Of a stretch of DNA of 56,317 nt, positions 17,211 through 26,346 are shown in pieces. Made by a program: the position numbers and the translations under genes. The notes under the pieces were generated by a model that worked only from the letters and a program-made list of their open reading frames with translations, ran no database searches and had not been told where the DNA came from. Location of the stretch: contig JAHAGQ010000013.1 of assembly GCA_018373675.1 (NCBI GenBank), positions 1 to 56,317 of the forward strand. Direction: 5' to 3'. The DNA comes from Collinsella sp. (GTDB taxonomy: Bacteria; Actinomycetota; Coriobacteriia; Coriobacteriales; Coriobacteriaceae). Numbering within the stretch: position 1 is the stretch's first letter; the number at the start of each line of letters is the position of its first letter.

Positions 17211-18071
17211 TTAGTTCTCCCCCTTATCCTGCTTGCCCAGATATGCCTCGATAACGGCATCGTTGTTCTGGATTTCCTCGGCCGTGCCCTTGGCGATGAC
17301 CTTACCAAAGTTGAGCACGCAGATACCCTCGCAAATATTCATGACGAGCGACATATCGTGCTCGATAAGCATGATGGCAATGCCAAAGGTGTCGCGAATC
17401 TTGACGATGTTCTCCATGAGTTCCGCGGTCTCGGACGGGTTCATGCCGGCGGCAGGCTCGTCGAGCAGCAGCAGTTTGGGGTTGGTGGCAAGCGCGCGGA
17501 CGATCTCCAGACGACGCTGGGCGCCGTAAGGCAGTGAGCCGGCCTGCTCGTTTGCCAGATGCTCCATATCAAAGATGGACAGCAGCTCCATGGCGCGCTC
17601 GTGGGCGGCCTTCTCGTGCTTCCAATACGTCGGCAGGCGCAGCACGCCCTCAAAGCCGGAGTAACGCTCCTGGTTATGCAGGCCGACCTTAACGTTATCC
17701 TCCACCGTCATGGTGTTGAACAGGCGAATGTTCTGGAATGTACGGGCAATACCCATGCGGTTGACCTGATAGACCGACTTGCCCGAGGTATCCTCGCCGT
17801 CGAGCAGGATGGTGCCGTGCGTGGGCTGGTACACCTTGGTGAGCAGGTTGAAGACCGTGGTCTTACCGGCACCGTTGGGACCAATCAGACCGGCGATCTC
17901 GGTCTTGCCGATAGTCAGGCTAAAGTCGTCGACTGCCTTAAGACCACCGAACTCAATGCCCAGGTGGATGCACTCGAGTGCCGGGCGCTCGCCCAGGTCG
18001 CGATCGGGAACGATGGCACCAGAAGGATACGGGACCATCTTGCCCTTCTTGAACTCAAATTTACTGGGCAT
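17211..18071 (-). CDS. livG: branched-chain amino acid ABC transporter ATPase LivG
   Basis: Second ATPase of the Liv importer, 286 residues. Walker A GPNGAGKTT, an ABC signature of the form LPYGAQRRLEI, Walker B LLLLDEPAAGMNPSE and the LivG-type C-terminal extension are present. The first 30 residues (MPSKFEFKKGKMVPYPSGAI) extend beyond the usual LivG start. The ATG at 18071 is preceded by AAGGAGGTGG and overlaps the end of livM, so the two are translationally coupled; the longer frame to 18098 lacks a site. Confidence 0.92.
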   Translation of the reverse strand: MPSKFEFKKGKMVPYPSGAIVPDRDLGERPALECIHLGIEFGGLKAVDDFSLTIGKTEIAGLIGPNGAGKTTVFNLLTKVYQPTHGTILLDGEDTSGKSVYQVNRMGIARTFQNIRLFNTMTVEDNVKVGLHNQERYSGFEGVLRLPTYWKHEKAAHERAMELLSIFDMEHLANEQAGSLPYGAQRRLEIVRALATNPKLLLLDEPAAGMNPSETAELMENIVKIRDTFGIAIMLIEHDMSLVMNICEGICVLNFGKVIAKGTAEEIQNNDAVIEAYLGKQDKGEN

Positions 18072-19140
18072 CGGCTGCCACCTCCTTCTTGGAAGCAAAG
18101 CGATCCTTGACGCGACCGAAGAACGCCTTGAGCTGCGGGTTGTTGGTAAAAATCATGACCAGGATCAGCACGATGGCGTAGATGAGCATGCGGTAGTCCG
18201 AGAACTGACGGAGCAGCTCGGGAAGCACCGTGAGCAGCGCCGCCGCGATGACAGAGCCGCGCATATTGCCCAGACCGCCCAGGACCACGAACACCAGGAT
18301 AAGAATGGACGTGTTGAAGTCGAACTTGGTGGCGGAGAGCTGCGAGAAGTTACCGCCGAAGAGGGCTCCGGCAGCACCGGCGAGGGCAGCAGAAACCACG
18401 AAGGCGATCATGCGGTACTGGGTGACGGAGATGCCCACGGACTCGGCTGCAATCTTGTTATCGCGCACGGCCATAATGGCACGGCCGGTACGGCTGCGAA
18501 CCAGGTTGAGCACGATCACGAGTGCGACCATGACCAGGATGGCGCCGGCGAGGAAGGTCGAGTACGTCGACACGCCCGAGGCGCCCTGGGCGCCCTTGAT
18601 GATGGCGGTGCCGTCCTCGAGCAGGTGCAGGTCGTCAATCGTAGAGTTGCCCGTGATGTTAAAGATCACGTGCAGGCCGCGGGAGTCGACGCCCACAATG
18701 AGGCAGGTGACGATCTCTTTGATGATCTCACCAAAGGCCAGCGTCACGATAGCCAGGTAATCGCCGCTCAGGCGAAGGACCGGGATGCCGATCAAGAAGC
18801 CCAGGATGGCGGCAGCGATAGCGCCGACCACGATGCTGATGACAAGACGTATTGGATCGGAGGGAACGGCGCTCTCCAGCGCGACGGCGGTGACGATGCC
18901 CGTATAGGCGCCGACGCTCATAAAGCCCGCGTGGCCCAGCGACAAGTCGCCCGCGATGCCGACGACGAGGTTAAGGGAGATGGCCATGACAATATAGGCC
19001 GTGATGGGAACCAGCTGACCGGCGATCATGCGCGGAATCATGTGGTTAGACTGCATAAAGAACACGATGGCGAACGCCACAAGGCACATGGCGTACGTAA
19101 CAAAGTCGTGACGCGTCTGCTTGTCTTTAAGAAACTTCAT
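18061..19140 (-). CDS. livM: branched-chain amino acid ABC transporter permease LivM
   Basis: Membrane subunit of the Liv importer, 359 residues with about eight to ten hydrophobic helices. It carries the LivM motifs GDLSLGHAGFMSVGAYTG and GRAIMAVRDNKIAAESVGI, the latter being the cytoplasmic loop that contacts the ATPases. The ATG at 19140 has AGGTGA five bases upstream; a GTG at 19149 is a weaker choice. It begins ten bases after the livH stop. Confidence 0.92.
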   Translation of the reverse strand: MKFLKDKQTRHDFVTYAMCLVAFAIVFFMQSNHMIPRMIAGQLVPITAYIVMAISLNLVVGIAGDLSLGHAGFMSVGAYTGIVTAVALESAVPSDPIRLVISIVVGAIAAAILGFLIGIPVLRLSGDYLAIVTLAFGEIIKEIVTCLIVGVDSRGLHVIFNITGNSTIDDLHLLEDGTAIIKGAQGASGVSTYSTFLAGAILVMVALVIVLNLVRSRTGRAIMAVRDNKIAAESVGISVTQYRMIAFVVSAALAGAAGALFGGNFSQLSATKFDFNTSILILVFVVLGGLGNMRGSVIAAALLTVLPELLRQFSDYRMLIYAIVLILVMIFTNNPQLKAFFGRVKDRFASKKEVAADAQ

Positions 19141-19149
19141 AACGCTCAC

Positions 19150-20031
19150 CTACACCTTCTCGGGGACGTACTTGCCCAAGAGGCCGGCAGGCTTGACGAG
19201 CAGGACGATGATCAAAACACCAAAGACGATGGAGTTGGCAAGGCTCGTGGAAATGTAAGCCTGCGCCATCGCCTCGATAATGCCGATGAGAATGCCGCCG
19301 ACAAAGGCGCCGGGGATGGAGCCGATGCCGCCGAAAACGGCAGCGTCGAAGGCCTTGATGCCAGGCATGGCGCCCGTGGTGGGCTGCAGGACCGGCGAGT
19401 AGGAGCACAGGAGCACACCGGCGATGGCAGCAAGGGCGGAGCCGATGGCGAACGTCATCGAGATGGTGCGGTTGACGTTGATGCCCATGAGCTGAGCGGC
19501 GGCCTTGTCCTCGGACACGGCGCGCATGGCCTTGCCCATCTTGGTCTTACCTGTAAAGAGCATCAAACCGGCCATGATAACTAAGCAGGCGACGATGGTG
19601 ACGAGCGAGACGGCGCTCACGTTGAACTTGGCCAAGAACTCCGGCACCGGGAAGGCGACGAGCGAAGTGAAGTTCTTGGGCGTGGCGCCCCACAGAAGCT
19701 GTGCGGCATTCTGCAGGAAGTAGGACACGCCGATAGCCGTGATCAGAACGGCCAGCGGGCCCGCCTGACGCAGCGGCTTGTATGCCAGACCCTCGATGAG
19801 AACACCGAGAACGGTACAGACCACACAAGAAAAAAATACAGATACCCAGCCCGGAAGGCCGAGATACGACGTGGCACAGAACGAGACATAGGCACCGACC
19901 ATGATGACGTCGCCGTGAGCGAAGTTCAGCATCTTGGCGATACCGTAGACCATGGTGTAACCCAACGCGATGATGGCGTAGACGCTGCCCATGGACAGGC
20001 CGTTGACCAGGTATTGGATAAAGACCGTCAT
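19150..20031 (-). CDS. livH: branched-chain amino acid ABC transporter permease LivH
   Basis: Membrane subunit of the Liv importer, 293 residues. The typical N-terminus (FIQYLVNGLSMGSVYAIIALGYT) and the loop KMGKAMRAVSEDKAAAQLMGIN with the coupling EAA-like region are present. The ATG at 20031 has AAGGGGG eight bases upstream. It is separated from livK by 139 bases containing a hairpin, a common way to make more binding protein than permease. Confidence 0.92.
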   Translation of the reverse strand: MTVFIQYLVNGLSMGSVYAIIALGYTMVYGIAKMLNFAHGDVIMVGAYVSFCATSYLGLPGWVSVFFSCVVCTVLGVLIEGLAYKPLRQAGPLAVLITAIGVSYFLQNAAQLLWGATPKNFTSLVAFPVPEFLAKFNVSAVSLVTIVACLVIMAGLMLFTGKTKMGKAMRAVSEDKAAAQLMGINVNRTISMTFAIGSALAAIAGVLLCSYSPVLQPTTGAMPGIKAFDAAVFGGIGSIPGAFVGGILIGIIEAMAQAYISTSLANSIVFGVLIIVLLVKPAGLLGKYVPEKV

Positions 20032-20107
20032 GTTCCACATCCCCCTTTCGAATAGGTTTCCAGTTGATGTATGAAACAGGGACGTTACATCGTCCCTAGA
20101 TACCAAG

Positions 20108-20139
20108 CAAGCAGGGAAGGCCAAAACCTCCCCTGCTTG
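20108..20139 (-). terminator. hairpin between livK and livH
   Basis: Arms of 13 bases (CAAGCAGGGAAGG and near complement) with one wobble pair and a 6-base loop. There is no T-run on the minus strand, so it is more likely an RNA-stabilising or partial-stop hairpin that sets the livK to livHMGF ratio. Confidence 0.6.
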
Positions 20140-20170
20140 GGATCAAAACCGCTCTATGTAAGGCGGCCAA

Positions 20171-21358
20171 TTAGGCCTGTACGTACTTGCCGTCGGTGAT
20201 GACGTAAGCCGTGGGCTCCTTCTGGACCTGGCCCTTATCGTTCCAGGTAAGCTTGCCGGTCAGACCGTCAACGGTAATCTTGAGCATAGCCTTGGACAGC
20301 TTCTCGGCGGCCTCGGTCGGGTCGGCGTCGACACCAAGACCGGCCTCCTTGACGGCCTCGGCCACCGCGTGCACGCCGTCGTAGGCGTCGGCGGCAAACT
20401 GGTCGGGGGTATCGCCGTACTTATCCTTGTAAGCGTTAACGAAGTCGGCGTTCTTCTCGTCGTCGGCGGAGAACGGGGTCATGAGCAGCAGACCCTCGGC
20501 AAGAGAGGTATCGAAGCCCTCAACGCCCAGGATGCCGTCCATGCCGTCGCAGCCCATCATCTTGACGTCGTAGCCCATGTCCTTGGCGTTCTTGAGCAGG
20601 ACGGACGCCGGCGTGTAGTAGATCGGCGCAAAGATCATGGTGGCGCCGGCCTGCTTGGCCTTAGTCAGCTGGTTGGTAAAGCTCGTGGCGGAGTCGTCCT
20701 TAAAGGTCTCCTCGTCAACAATCTCGAGCTTGGACTCAGCGGCCTGGGCCTTAAAGGAATCTGCGATGCCCGAAGAATAGGCGTCGCCGGAGTTATAGAA
20801 CAGCACGAACTTCTCGTCCGGATACTTCTGGGCCAGGAACTTGGCAGCGTTGACACCCTGGTTGGGGTCGGTAAAGCAAACCTGGAAGACGCAATCCTTG
20901 CCGTCGGTGACGTCCTCGGAGGACGCGGACGGGGTGATCATGAACGTCTTGGGGTCGTTACCGCACTCGGCGGCAACGGCAACCGACGCACCCGTGGTGG
21001 TCGGGCCGACGAGGGCCTGCATGCCCCAGTCGAGCAGGGTGTTGAAGGCGTTGACGGCCTTCTCGCCGTCGGCCTGGTCATCCTCGGCCTTGCTGGCAAG
21101 CGGCAGCTCCTTGGTCGAGAAATCCTTACAGCCAAGCTCGACACCCTGGGTAACGGACTTGCCGTAGGACGCGTTGGCGCCGGTCAGCGGGCCGATGGTG
21201 CCGATCTTAAACGAAGCGTCGCTCGAAGCGGAACCGCTGTCGCCGCCGTTGGAGGAGCAGCCAGCTAGAATGGACATCGCCCCCAGACCTGCTGCGCTCG
21301 CGATAACGCTCCTGCGATTCATAACAGGGTTCAATGACTTACCGGTGAGGCTCGACAT
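20171..21358 (-). CDS. livK: branched-chain amino acid binding lipoprotein LivK
   Basis: Extracellular solute-binding protein that feeds the Liv importer, 395 residues. The N-terminus has paired arginines, a hydrophobic stretch and the lipobox LAGC (Cys about 34), giving a lipid-anchored protein. The Leu/Ile/Val-binding fold is clear (IGTIGPLTGANASYGKSVTQGVEL, LDWGMQALVGPTTTGASVA, FAADAYDGVHAVAEAV). GAGAGGAGAG precedes the ATG. It is first in the liv operon; a broken second copy of its 3' end lies upstream at 21628. Confidence 0.93.
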   Translation of the reverse strand: MSSLTGKSLNPVMNRRSVIASAAGLGAMSILAGCSSNGGDSGSASSDASFKIGTIGPLTGANASYGKSVTQGVELGCKDFSTKELPLASKAEDDQADGEKAVNAFNTLLDWGMQALVGPTTTGASVAVAAECGNDPKTFMITPSASSEDVTDGKDCVFQVCFTDPNQGVNAAKFLAQKYPDEKFVLFYNSGDAYSSGIADSFKAQAAESKLEIVDEETFKDDSATSFTNQLTKAKQAGATMIFAPIYYTPASVLLKNAKDMGYDVKMMGCDGMDGILGVEGFDTSLAEGLLLMTPFSADDEKNADFVNAYKDKYGDTPDQFAADAYDGVHAVAEAVKEAGLGVDADPTEAAEKLSKAMLKITVDGLTGKLTWNDKGQVQKEPTAYVITDGKYVQA

Positions 21359-21627
21359 GCGGCTCTCCTCTCAAATCTCGTCGGGTTTCGGTTACCCGAC
21401 AGGCCATCCTTCGCCGTGTTCGGCGTTCGCAAAATAGTAGACGCTTTAGTTGAGAAAAGTGGCGATTATTTCAACTTTTCTTTTGTTTTGCCCATTTATC
21501 CATAATTCTGCGTATTCCTGTCGGTTTATGCAGTTTAGCCACTTTATTGTGTGAAAGTAATGTTTCCGTTCTGTTACAGGCGTCCTTGCCCTGAATAAAA
21601 CGGCCCCACCGGTCTCGTTATATGCAC
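21359..21627. other. AT-rich region upstream of livK
   Basis: About 270 bases without a gene, conspicuously rich in T and A around 21460-21560. It probably holds the livK promoter, but no clear -35/-10 pair was fixed. Confidence 0.4.
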
Positions 21628-21741
21628 TTAGGCGGCGATGTACTTGCCATCCTGAATCACATAGGCCGTAGCGGGCTTTTCGACCTGGCCCTTGTCATTC
21701 CACGCCGACGAGCGCCTGCATGCCCCAGTCGCACAGGGCAA
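21628..21741 (-). pseudogene. remnant of a livK-like gene
   Basis: On the minus strand the last 24 codons read WNDKGQVEKPATAYVIQDGK... and end in TAA, closely matching the end of LivK. Directly upstream, in another frame, lies DWGMQALVG, which matches an internal LivK segment about 240 residues earlier. An internal deletion and a frameshift have therefore joined two parts of a former livK paralogue. No start is left. Confidence 0.8.
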
Positions 21742-21939
21742 ACCTTATGGTGCAAACGTTGACAGTTTGTTACGGAGTTTCGTTTGTAGCGAGCATGTTT
21801 CCAATGTTTCCGCAGCGTTTCGGGGGTGCCGTTTTGTGCGACTCCTGTTGCCTGGCGAGCACGCGCCCTCGGTTCACGCTAGAATGCACTCAACCTTTAA
21901 GCGGTTAATCCATCCATAAGATGCACGAAGGAGCTATCT

Positions 21940-23283
21940 ATGAGCGAACCCCTGCGCACCGTGAACGTCGGCCTCATCGGTCTGGGAACCGTCGGCGGCG
22001 GCGTGGCCCGTCTGATCAAGAGCCACCACGATGAGTACCTGGCAGCCTACGGCATCGACCTTAAGCTGACCCGCGCCTGCGCGCTTGCTTGGGAGCAGGC
22101 CGAGGCAGCCGGTATTGGGCGTGAGGCCTTTACAAGCGACTGGCACGATGTCGTCACCGACCCCGCCGTCGACATCGTCGTCGAGCTGATCGGCGGCGAG
22201 CATCCCGCAACCGAGATCTTTACCACCGCCTTCGAGAACGGCAAGCACGTCGTCTCTGCCAACAAGGCCCTGCTGGGCCGTCATGTCGAGACGCTCGCCG
22301 AGAAGGCGCGCGCATGCGGCGTGCAGATTAAGTGCGAGGCCAGCTGCGGCGGTGGCATCCCCATCGTGAGCACGCTCGAGCACGACTTGGTGGGCAACAA
22401 AATCCTGACCATCGCCGGCATTCTCAACGGCACCACCAACTACATCCTGTCGCGCATGGACGCCGAGGGCGCCGATTACGCCGACGTGCTTGCGGACGCG
22501 CAGGCCAAGGGCTATGCCGAGGCCGACCCGTCCGCCGACGTCGACGGCTTCGACGCCGCCAGCAAGACGGCGATCCTCGCCTCCATCGGCTTTGGCACCC
22601 GCGTTACCACCGACGATGTGTACCAGCAGGGTATCCGTACCATCGGCGCTGAGGACATCGCCCAGGCCCGCGAGCTCGGCTACACCATTAAGCTGCTTGG
22701 CATCGCCCGCAACACCGACGCCGGCGTCGACGTCCGCGTGCATCCCACGCTGATCCCCGCCGACCACATGCTTGCCAAGGTCAACGGCGCCATGAACGCT
22801 GTCTACGTGGTAGGCGACGCCGTGGGCGAGACCATGTTCTACGGTGCCGGCGCAGGCTCCTTCCCCACCGCGAGCGCCGTCGTGGGCGATATCCTGTCGC
22901 TCTCCGAGCAGATCAGCCGCGGCGTGGCTCCGCTGCCCGAGATTGAGCCCTATGGCCACAACCTCGCCTTTAAGCCCATGGACGAACTCCAGACCAAGTA
23001 CTATGTGCGCCTGAAGGTCGCCGACCGCGTGGGTGCCCTGTCCGAGACGGTCGACATCTTTGCCAAGCACAACATCTCGATCTCGCTCATCAACCAGGTC
23101 GAGGACGGCAAGTCGGGCGTCAGCGATGCCTGCTCGGTCATCTTCCTGACGCACCGCGCGCTCGAGAAGGACGTCCAGGCTGCCGCCGCCGAGCTTGCCA
23201 GCGTCGACTGCGTGGCCGAAGTCGCCAACGTCCTGCGCATCGAGGACGTCGAGGCCTGGACCGAAGGCGTCATGGCCAACTAG
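21940..23283 (+). CDS. hom: homoserine dehydrogenase
   Basis: Reduces aspartate semialdehyde to homoserine, the branch to threonine and methionine. The 447-residue product has the N-terminal Rossmann motif GLIGLGTVGGGVARLI, the catalytic region (NKALLGRH, SCGGGIPIV, ILNGTTNYILS, DPSADVDGFDAASK) and a C-terminal ACT domain (YYVRLKVADRVGALSETVDIF), the usual site of threonine feedback. The ATG follows AAGGAGCTATCT. A TAGAAT at about 21871 may be the -10 box. It stands alone, with a terminator after it; thrB and thrC are not in the window. Confidence 0.95.
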   Translation: MSEPLRTVNVGLIGLGTVGGGVARLIKSHHDEYLAAYGIDLKLTRACALAWEQAEAAGIGREAFTSDWHDVVTDPAVDIVVELIGGEHPATEIFTTAFENGKHVVSANKALLGRHVETLAEKARACGVQIKCEASCGGGIPIVSTLEHDLVGNKILTIAGILNGTTNYILSRMDAEGADYADVLADAQAKGYAEADPSADVDGFDAASKTAILASIGFGTRVTTDDVYQQGIRTIGAEDIAQARELGYTIKLLGIARNTDAGVDVRVHPTLIPADHMLAKVNGAMNAVYVVGDAVGETMFYGAGAGSFPTASAVVGDILSLSEQISRGVAPLPEIEPYGHNLAFKPMDELQTKYYVRLKVADRVGALSETVDIFAKHNISISLINQVEDGKSGVSDACSVIFLTHRALEKDVQAAAAELASVDCVAEVANVLRIEDVEAWTEGVMAN

Positions 23284-23313
23284 CCCGATTCTCGGCAAAT
23301 CAAATAACGCATG

Positions 23314-23348
23314 AGGGGCTCCCGTCCGATTGGATGGGAGCCCCTTTT
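23314..23348 (+). terminator. terminator of hom
   Basis: AGGGGCTCCC (23314-23323) pairs with 23336-23345, followed by TTTT. Confidence 0.9.
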
Positions 23349-23503
23349 AGTTACATCTTTTGCACGAAGTGGTCGACTAACGTTTGAACAACTTGACCGT
23401 TCGTCAACAACCGTGGATACCGTTTGCCGATATGCGACGGCAGCTGTAATTTGCCGCCGCTATGCTGTGCCGTGTATGTCCGCCCGCGATGAGAGGAAGC
23501 ACC

Positions 23504-24253
23504 ATGTTGCTCGAGGGCAAGAAAGCAATCATCACCGGAGGCACGCGCGGTATCGGCTATGCGATCGCCTGCCGTTTTATCGAGGAGGGCGCTGCCGTCA
23601 CCGTCTTTGGCTCGCGTCAGGAGACTGCCGACGCCGCCGTTGAAAAGCTAGCCGCAGCCTATCCCGAGGCCAAGGTCTGGGGCCGCACCTGCGACCTCAC
23701 CTCGCTCGAGGCCGTAACCGAGGCCTTTACCGAGGCAGCCGCCGACATGGGTGGCCTGGACACGGTCGTTAACAACGCCGGCATCTCCCAGCGCTCGCCC
23801 CTTTTGGACTACACGGCCGAGGAGTTCGCCAAAGTCATGGACCTCAACGTCGTCGCCGTCTTTAACGGCCACCAGGCTGCCGCCAAGATCATGACCGAGG
23901 CCGGCCACGGCGGCACCATCACCACCACGAGCTCGATGGTCGCCAAGTACGGTCAACCCTCTGGCGTCGGCTACCCCACGTCCAAGTTTGCCGTCAACGG
24001 CATGGTCCAGTCGCTCTCGCGCGAGCTCGCCCCCATGGGTATTCGCGTCAACGCCGTCGCCCCAGGCGTAACCAAGACCGACATGGTCGCCAACCTGCCC
24101 GAAGAGGTCATCAAGCCCATCATCGCCACCATCCCGCTCGGCCGCATGGGCGAGCCCGAGGACGTCGCCAACGCCTTCGTTTTCCTAGCGAGCGACATGT
24201 CATCCTATGTCACGGGCGCCGTGCTCCCCGTCGACGGAGCCGCCCGCTCCTAA
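23504..24253 (+). CDS. short-chain dehydrogenase, BaiA/FabG-like
   Basis: A 249-residue SDR oxidoreductase. It has the nucleotide motif GGTRGIG, NNAGIS, the catalytic Ser in SSMV, the YxxxK pair in YPTSKFAVNG, and a C-terminal LFLASD-like segment ending in a VDGA. The N-terminal IITGGTRGIG...FIEEGAAVTVFG and the DLTSLEAV stretch recall BaiA-type 3-alpha-hydroxysteroid dehydrogenases of bile-acid-converting gut bacteria as I remember them, but FabG (3-oxoacyl-ACP reductase) is also similar. No lipid synthesis genes are nearby. The ATG at 23504 follows AGAGGAAGC. Substrate undetermined. Confidence 0.75.
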   Translation: MLLEGKKAIITGGTRGIGYAIACRFIEEGAAVTVFGSRQETADAAVEKLAAAYPEAKVWGRTCDLTSLEAVTEAFTEAAADMGGLDTVVNNAGISQRSPLLDYTAEEFAKVMDLNVVAVFNGHQAAAKIMTEAGHGGTITTTSSMVAKYGQPSGVGYPTSKFAVNGMVQSLSRELAPMGIRVNAVAPGVTKTDMVANLPEEVIKPIIATIPLGRMGEPEDVANAFVFLASDMSSYVTGAVLPVDGAARS

Positions 24254-24294
24254 GGGGCCACAAGCCTCAGCTCCCAGCCTCAATATAGTCCAAC

Positions 24295-24344
24295 AAAGAA
24301 GGCGCGCCGTCTGCATCAACTGCAGGCAGCGCGCCTTCTTCTGT
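24295..24344 (+). terminator. terminator of the SDR gene
   Basis: AGAAGGCGCGC pairs with GCGCGCCTTCT (24329-24339), with a smaller nested stem in the loop, followed by TTCTGTT. Confidence 0.8.
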
Positions 24345-24352
24345 TATGAAAG

Positions 24353-24565
24353 GGAAACTATGTCCCAGTATTTCGGATCAGAACGGGGCACGGTTTCCCC
24401 CAGGACCTCCTTGCGGAAACTGCGTCCCGTTTTGAACGCAGATTCTGGGAAGTGGTTTCCGCAACGGGTCTCTCGCGGAAAGCGCGTCCCACTCTGGACG
24501 CCCATTCCGGGACACCGTTTCCCAACGGCCCCTGTTTCGGAAACCACATCCCGTTTCGAGCCTTC
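24353..24565. repeat. 62-bp-period tandem array of palindromes
   Basis: Units begin at exactly 24353, 24415, 24477 and 24539 (last one partial). In each full unit positions 1-5 are GGAAA, positions 10-14 are GTCCC, GGG falls near 33-36 and GTTTCC at 41-46. So each is a hairpin of about 46 bases with a 16-base linker. Loops and linkers vary freely. The minus-strand frame through it is not a credible protein. It lies between two convergent genes. Confidence 0.75.
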
Positions 24566-24599
24566 AAAGCGTGACGCGACTCCCTTGAGAGACTATCGA

Positions 24600-26162
24600 C
24601 TACTTACCGTCGTCGTCCTGGGCTTCATCGCGCGCGTAGAGCTCCAGCATGCGGCGGCGGTATTCGCGCACGGCGAGCTTGGCGCGCTCCAGGCGGCGGC
24701 GCTCACGCGGAGTCAGCTTGGACGGGTCGATCTCGTCGCCATAGGTCTTCTCGGCCAGCAAATGAGCGGCGTCCACGATACGGGCATCGATGTGCCCGTT
24801 TGCCGCCTCGGTCGAGAGGCGGTCGGCAATGGAATCAAGGGTAGGTATGCCGTCGAGCGAACGCCCATGGCCATGCGAGGTCAAAAGCTCATGCTCGCGT
24901 GCGAGCAGGCTCGCCAAATCGTGATGGGCGCGCAGAATGTCGAGCGCATCGGATGGATGCTCGGCAACCTCTGCCACGGCAGCGACCGGTGCAGCGTCGA
25001 CCACGCGGTAGAAGAGCTGCGCGAGCAGCGGCATCAAGAACACCGTGATGGCACCGGCGGCAACCATGACCGACGCAATATCTTGCGACAGCGCGCCCGC
25101 GTTGACGGCCACGCTCGTTACGGCAACGATGATCGGCAGCGCCGTGGTGCAGTACAGGGCCACGGTAATGCGACCATACGCCGACACATCTCGCGTCGCA
25201 GGGCAAATGCTCATAGAGACGAGGATGGGCACGGCGCGAATAATCAACAACGCCACGATAAAGCCCGCGAGCAAGCCCGGGCGCGATGCCACGGCCGTCA
25301 GGTCGATCTTTGCGCCCGATACGGTAAAGAACACCGGAATCAAAAAGCCGTAGGCCAGGCCGTCGAGCTTGGTCTCCAGCGTATGGTTGCCCTCGGGGAT
25401 GATGTAGCGCAAGACAAAGCCGGCGGCAAAAGAACCCAACACGATGTCGAGATCAAAGACGGCAGAGAACGCCACGAGCGTGACCAGGATGAGCACCGTC
25501 AGGCGCACGAAGGTCTGCGACGTGGTGTCGGCGCGTTCCTCGATAAACGCAAAGAAGCGGCTGCCGACGCGCTTGGAGCGGCTTGGGACCACGGCCAGCA
25601 ACACGCAAACCACCGCAAACAAGCCAAGGATTACGAGCGTTTGGATGCCGGTGCGGGCAGACAGCAGCACCGACATGGCGAGCACGGGACCGAGCTCGCC
25701 CCAAGTGCCATACGCGAGAATCGAGTCGCCCACACGCGTGCCGGTGAGCGAGCGCTCGCGCATGATGGGCACGAGCGTGCCGAGCGCCGTAGAAGTGAGG
25801 GCAAGCGTCACGGCGATACCGTCGAAATGACTGACCGAGAACCACGGGGTAAAGCGCACGGCAAGCCAGGCGATACCAAACGTGACGACCCACGTCGCCA
25901 AGCCGTAGCGCCCCTCGACGCCCGTGATGCTCTTGGGGTCGATCTCAAAGCCGGCAAGCAGGAACAAAAAGGCCAGGCCCAGCTCGGACACAAGCGAGAC
26001 CTCGGCATCTATATGGATGACGCCGAGCATATGCGGGCCCAGCACCGCGCCGAAGACGAGCAAAAAGACCGTTTCTGGAATGGGTTTTCCAGGAATCGCC
26101 GAGGCGATGAAGGGGCTTGCAAAGGCCACGAGCGCGATGATGGCGAGCGAAACAAATGCCAT
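24600..26162 (-). CDS. cation:proton antiporter (CPA2/Kef type)
   Basis: A 520-residue membrane protein with about twelve helices over the first 390 residues, of the monovalent cation:proton antiporter-2 family (sodium or potassium for protons). Typical stretches are ELGLAFLFLLAGFEID, LTSTALGTLVPIM, and GSFAAGFVLR with IPVFFTVSGAKID. A hydrophilic C-terminal tail of about 130 residues follows; it lacks a recognisable TrkA-N domain and is rich in charged residues. GAAAGG precedes the ATG at 26162. Single gene, divergent from purL. Confidence 0.85.
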   Translation of the reverse strand: MAFVSLAIIALVAFASPFIASAIPGKPIPETVFLLVFGAVLGPHMLGVIHIDAEVSLVSELGLAFLFLLAGFEIDPKSITGVEGRYGLATWVVTFGIAWLAVRFTPWFSVSHFDGIAVTLALTSTALGTLVPIMRERSLTGTRVGDSILAYGTWGELGPVLAMSVLLSARTGIQTLVILGLFAVVCVLLAVVPSRSKRVGSRFFAFIEERADTTSQTFVRLTVLILVTLVAFSAVFDLDIVLGSFAAGFVLRYIIPEGNHTLETKLDGLAYGFLIPVFFTVSGAKIDLTAVASRPGLLAGFIVALLIIRAVPILVSMSICPATRDVSAYGRITVALYCTTALPIIVAVTSVAVNAGALSQDIASVMVAAGAITVFLMPLLAQLFYRVVDAAPVAAVAEVAEHPSDALDILRAHHDLASLLAREHELLTSHGHGRSLDGIPTLDSIADRLSTEAANGHIDARIVDAAHLLAEKTYGDEIDPSKLTPRERRRLERAKLAVREYRRRMLELYARDEAQDDDGK

Positions 26163-26346
26163 GTGATGCCTTTCTCTTGTTTGCGCTTCACTGTAGCACC
26201 CTCGCCGTCCTCAACGCGCCGCGAGCTGTCGTATCATAGTGAGGTTTACAAACATGTGGCTCAAGGCGACCGCGAGGCTTGCCCCGTAAACCGACCGCTG
26301 CCGCATACCGTACCGTACGCCCAACCGATCAGGAAGGCAGGAACCA

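Noticed and set aside
17779..19584. 601-codon open frame across livG-livM-livH on the other strand
   Set aside because: Crosses three well-supported genes and is low-complexity Asp/Gly/His.
21934..23298. 454-codon open frame antisense to hom
   Set aside because: It mirrors a clear homoserine dehydrogenase and arises from G/C-ending codons; its product is low-complexity with no motif.
24353..24565. CRISPR array
   Set aside because: Spacing is regular, but the repeats are too diverged and no cas gene is near; the conserved parts form hairpin arms.
24344..24567. small proteins on the minus strand through the 62-base repeats
   Set aside because: No ribosome site; the frames only translate the repeat.
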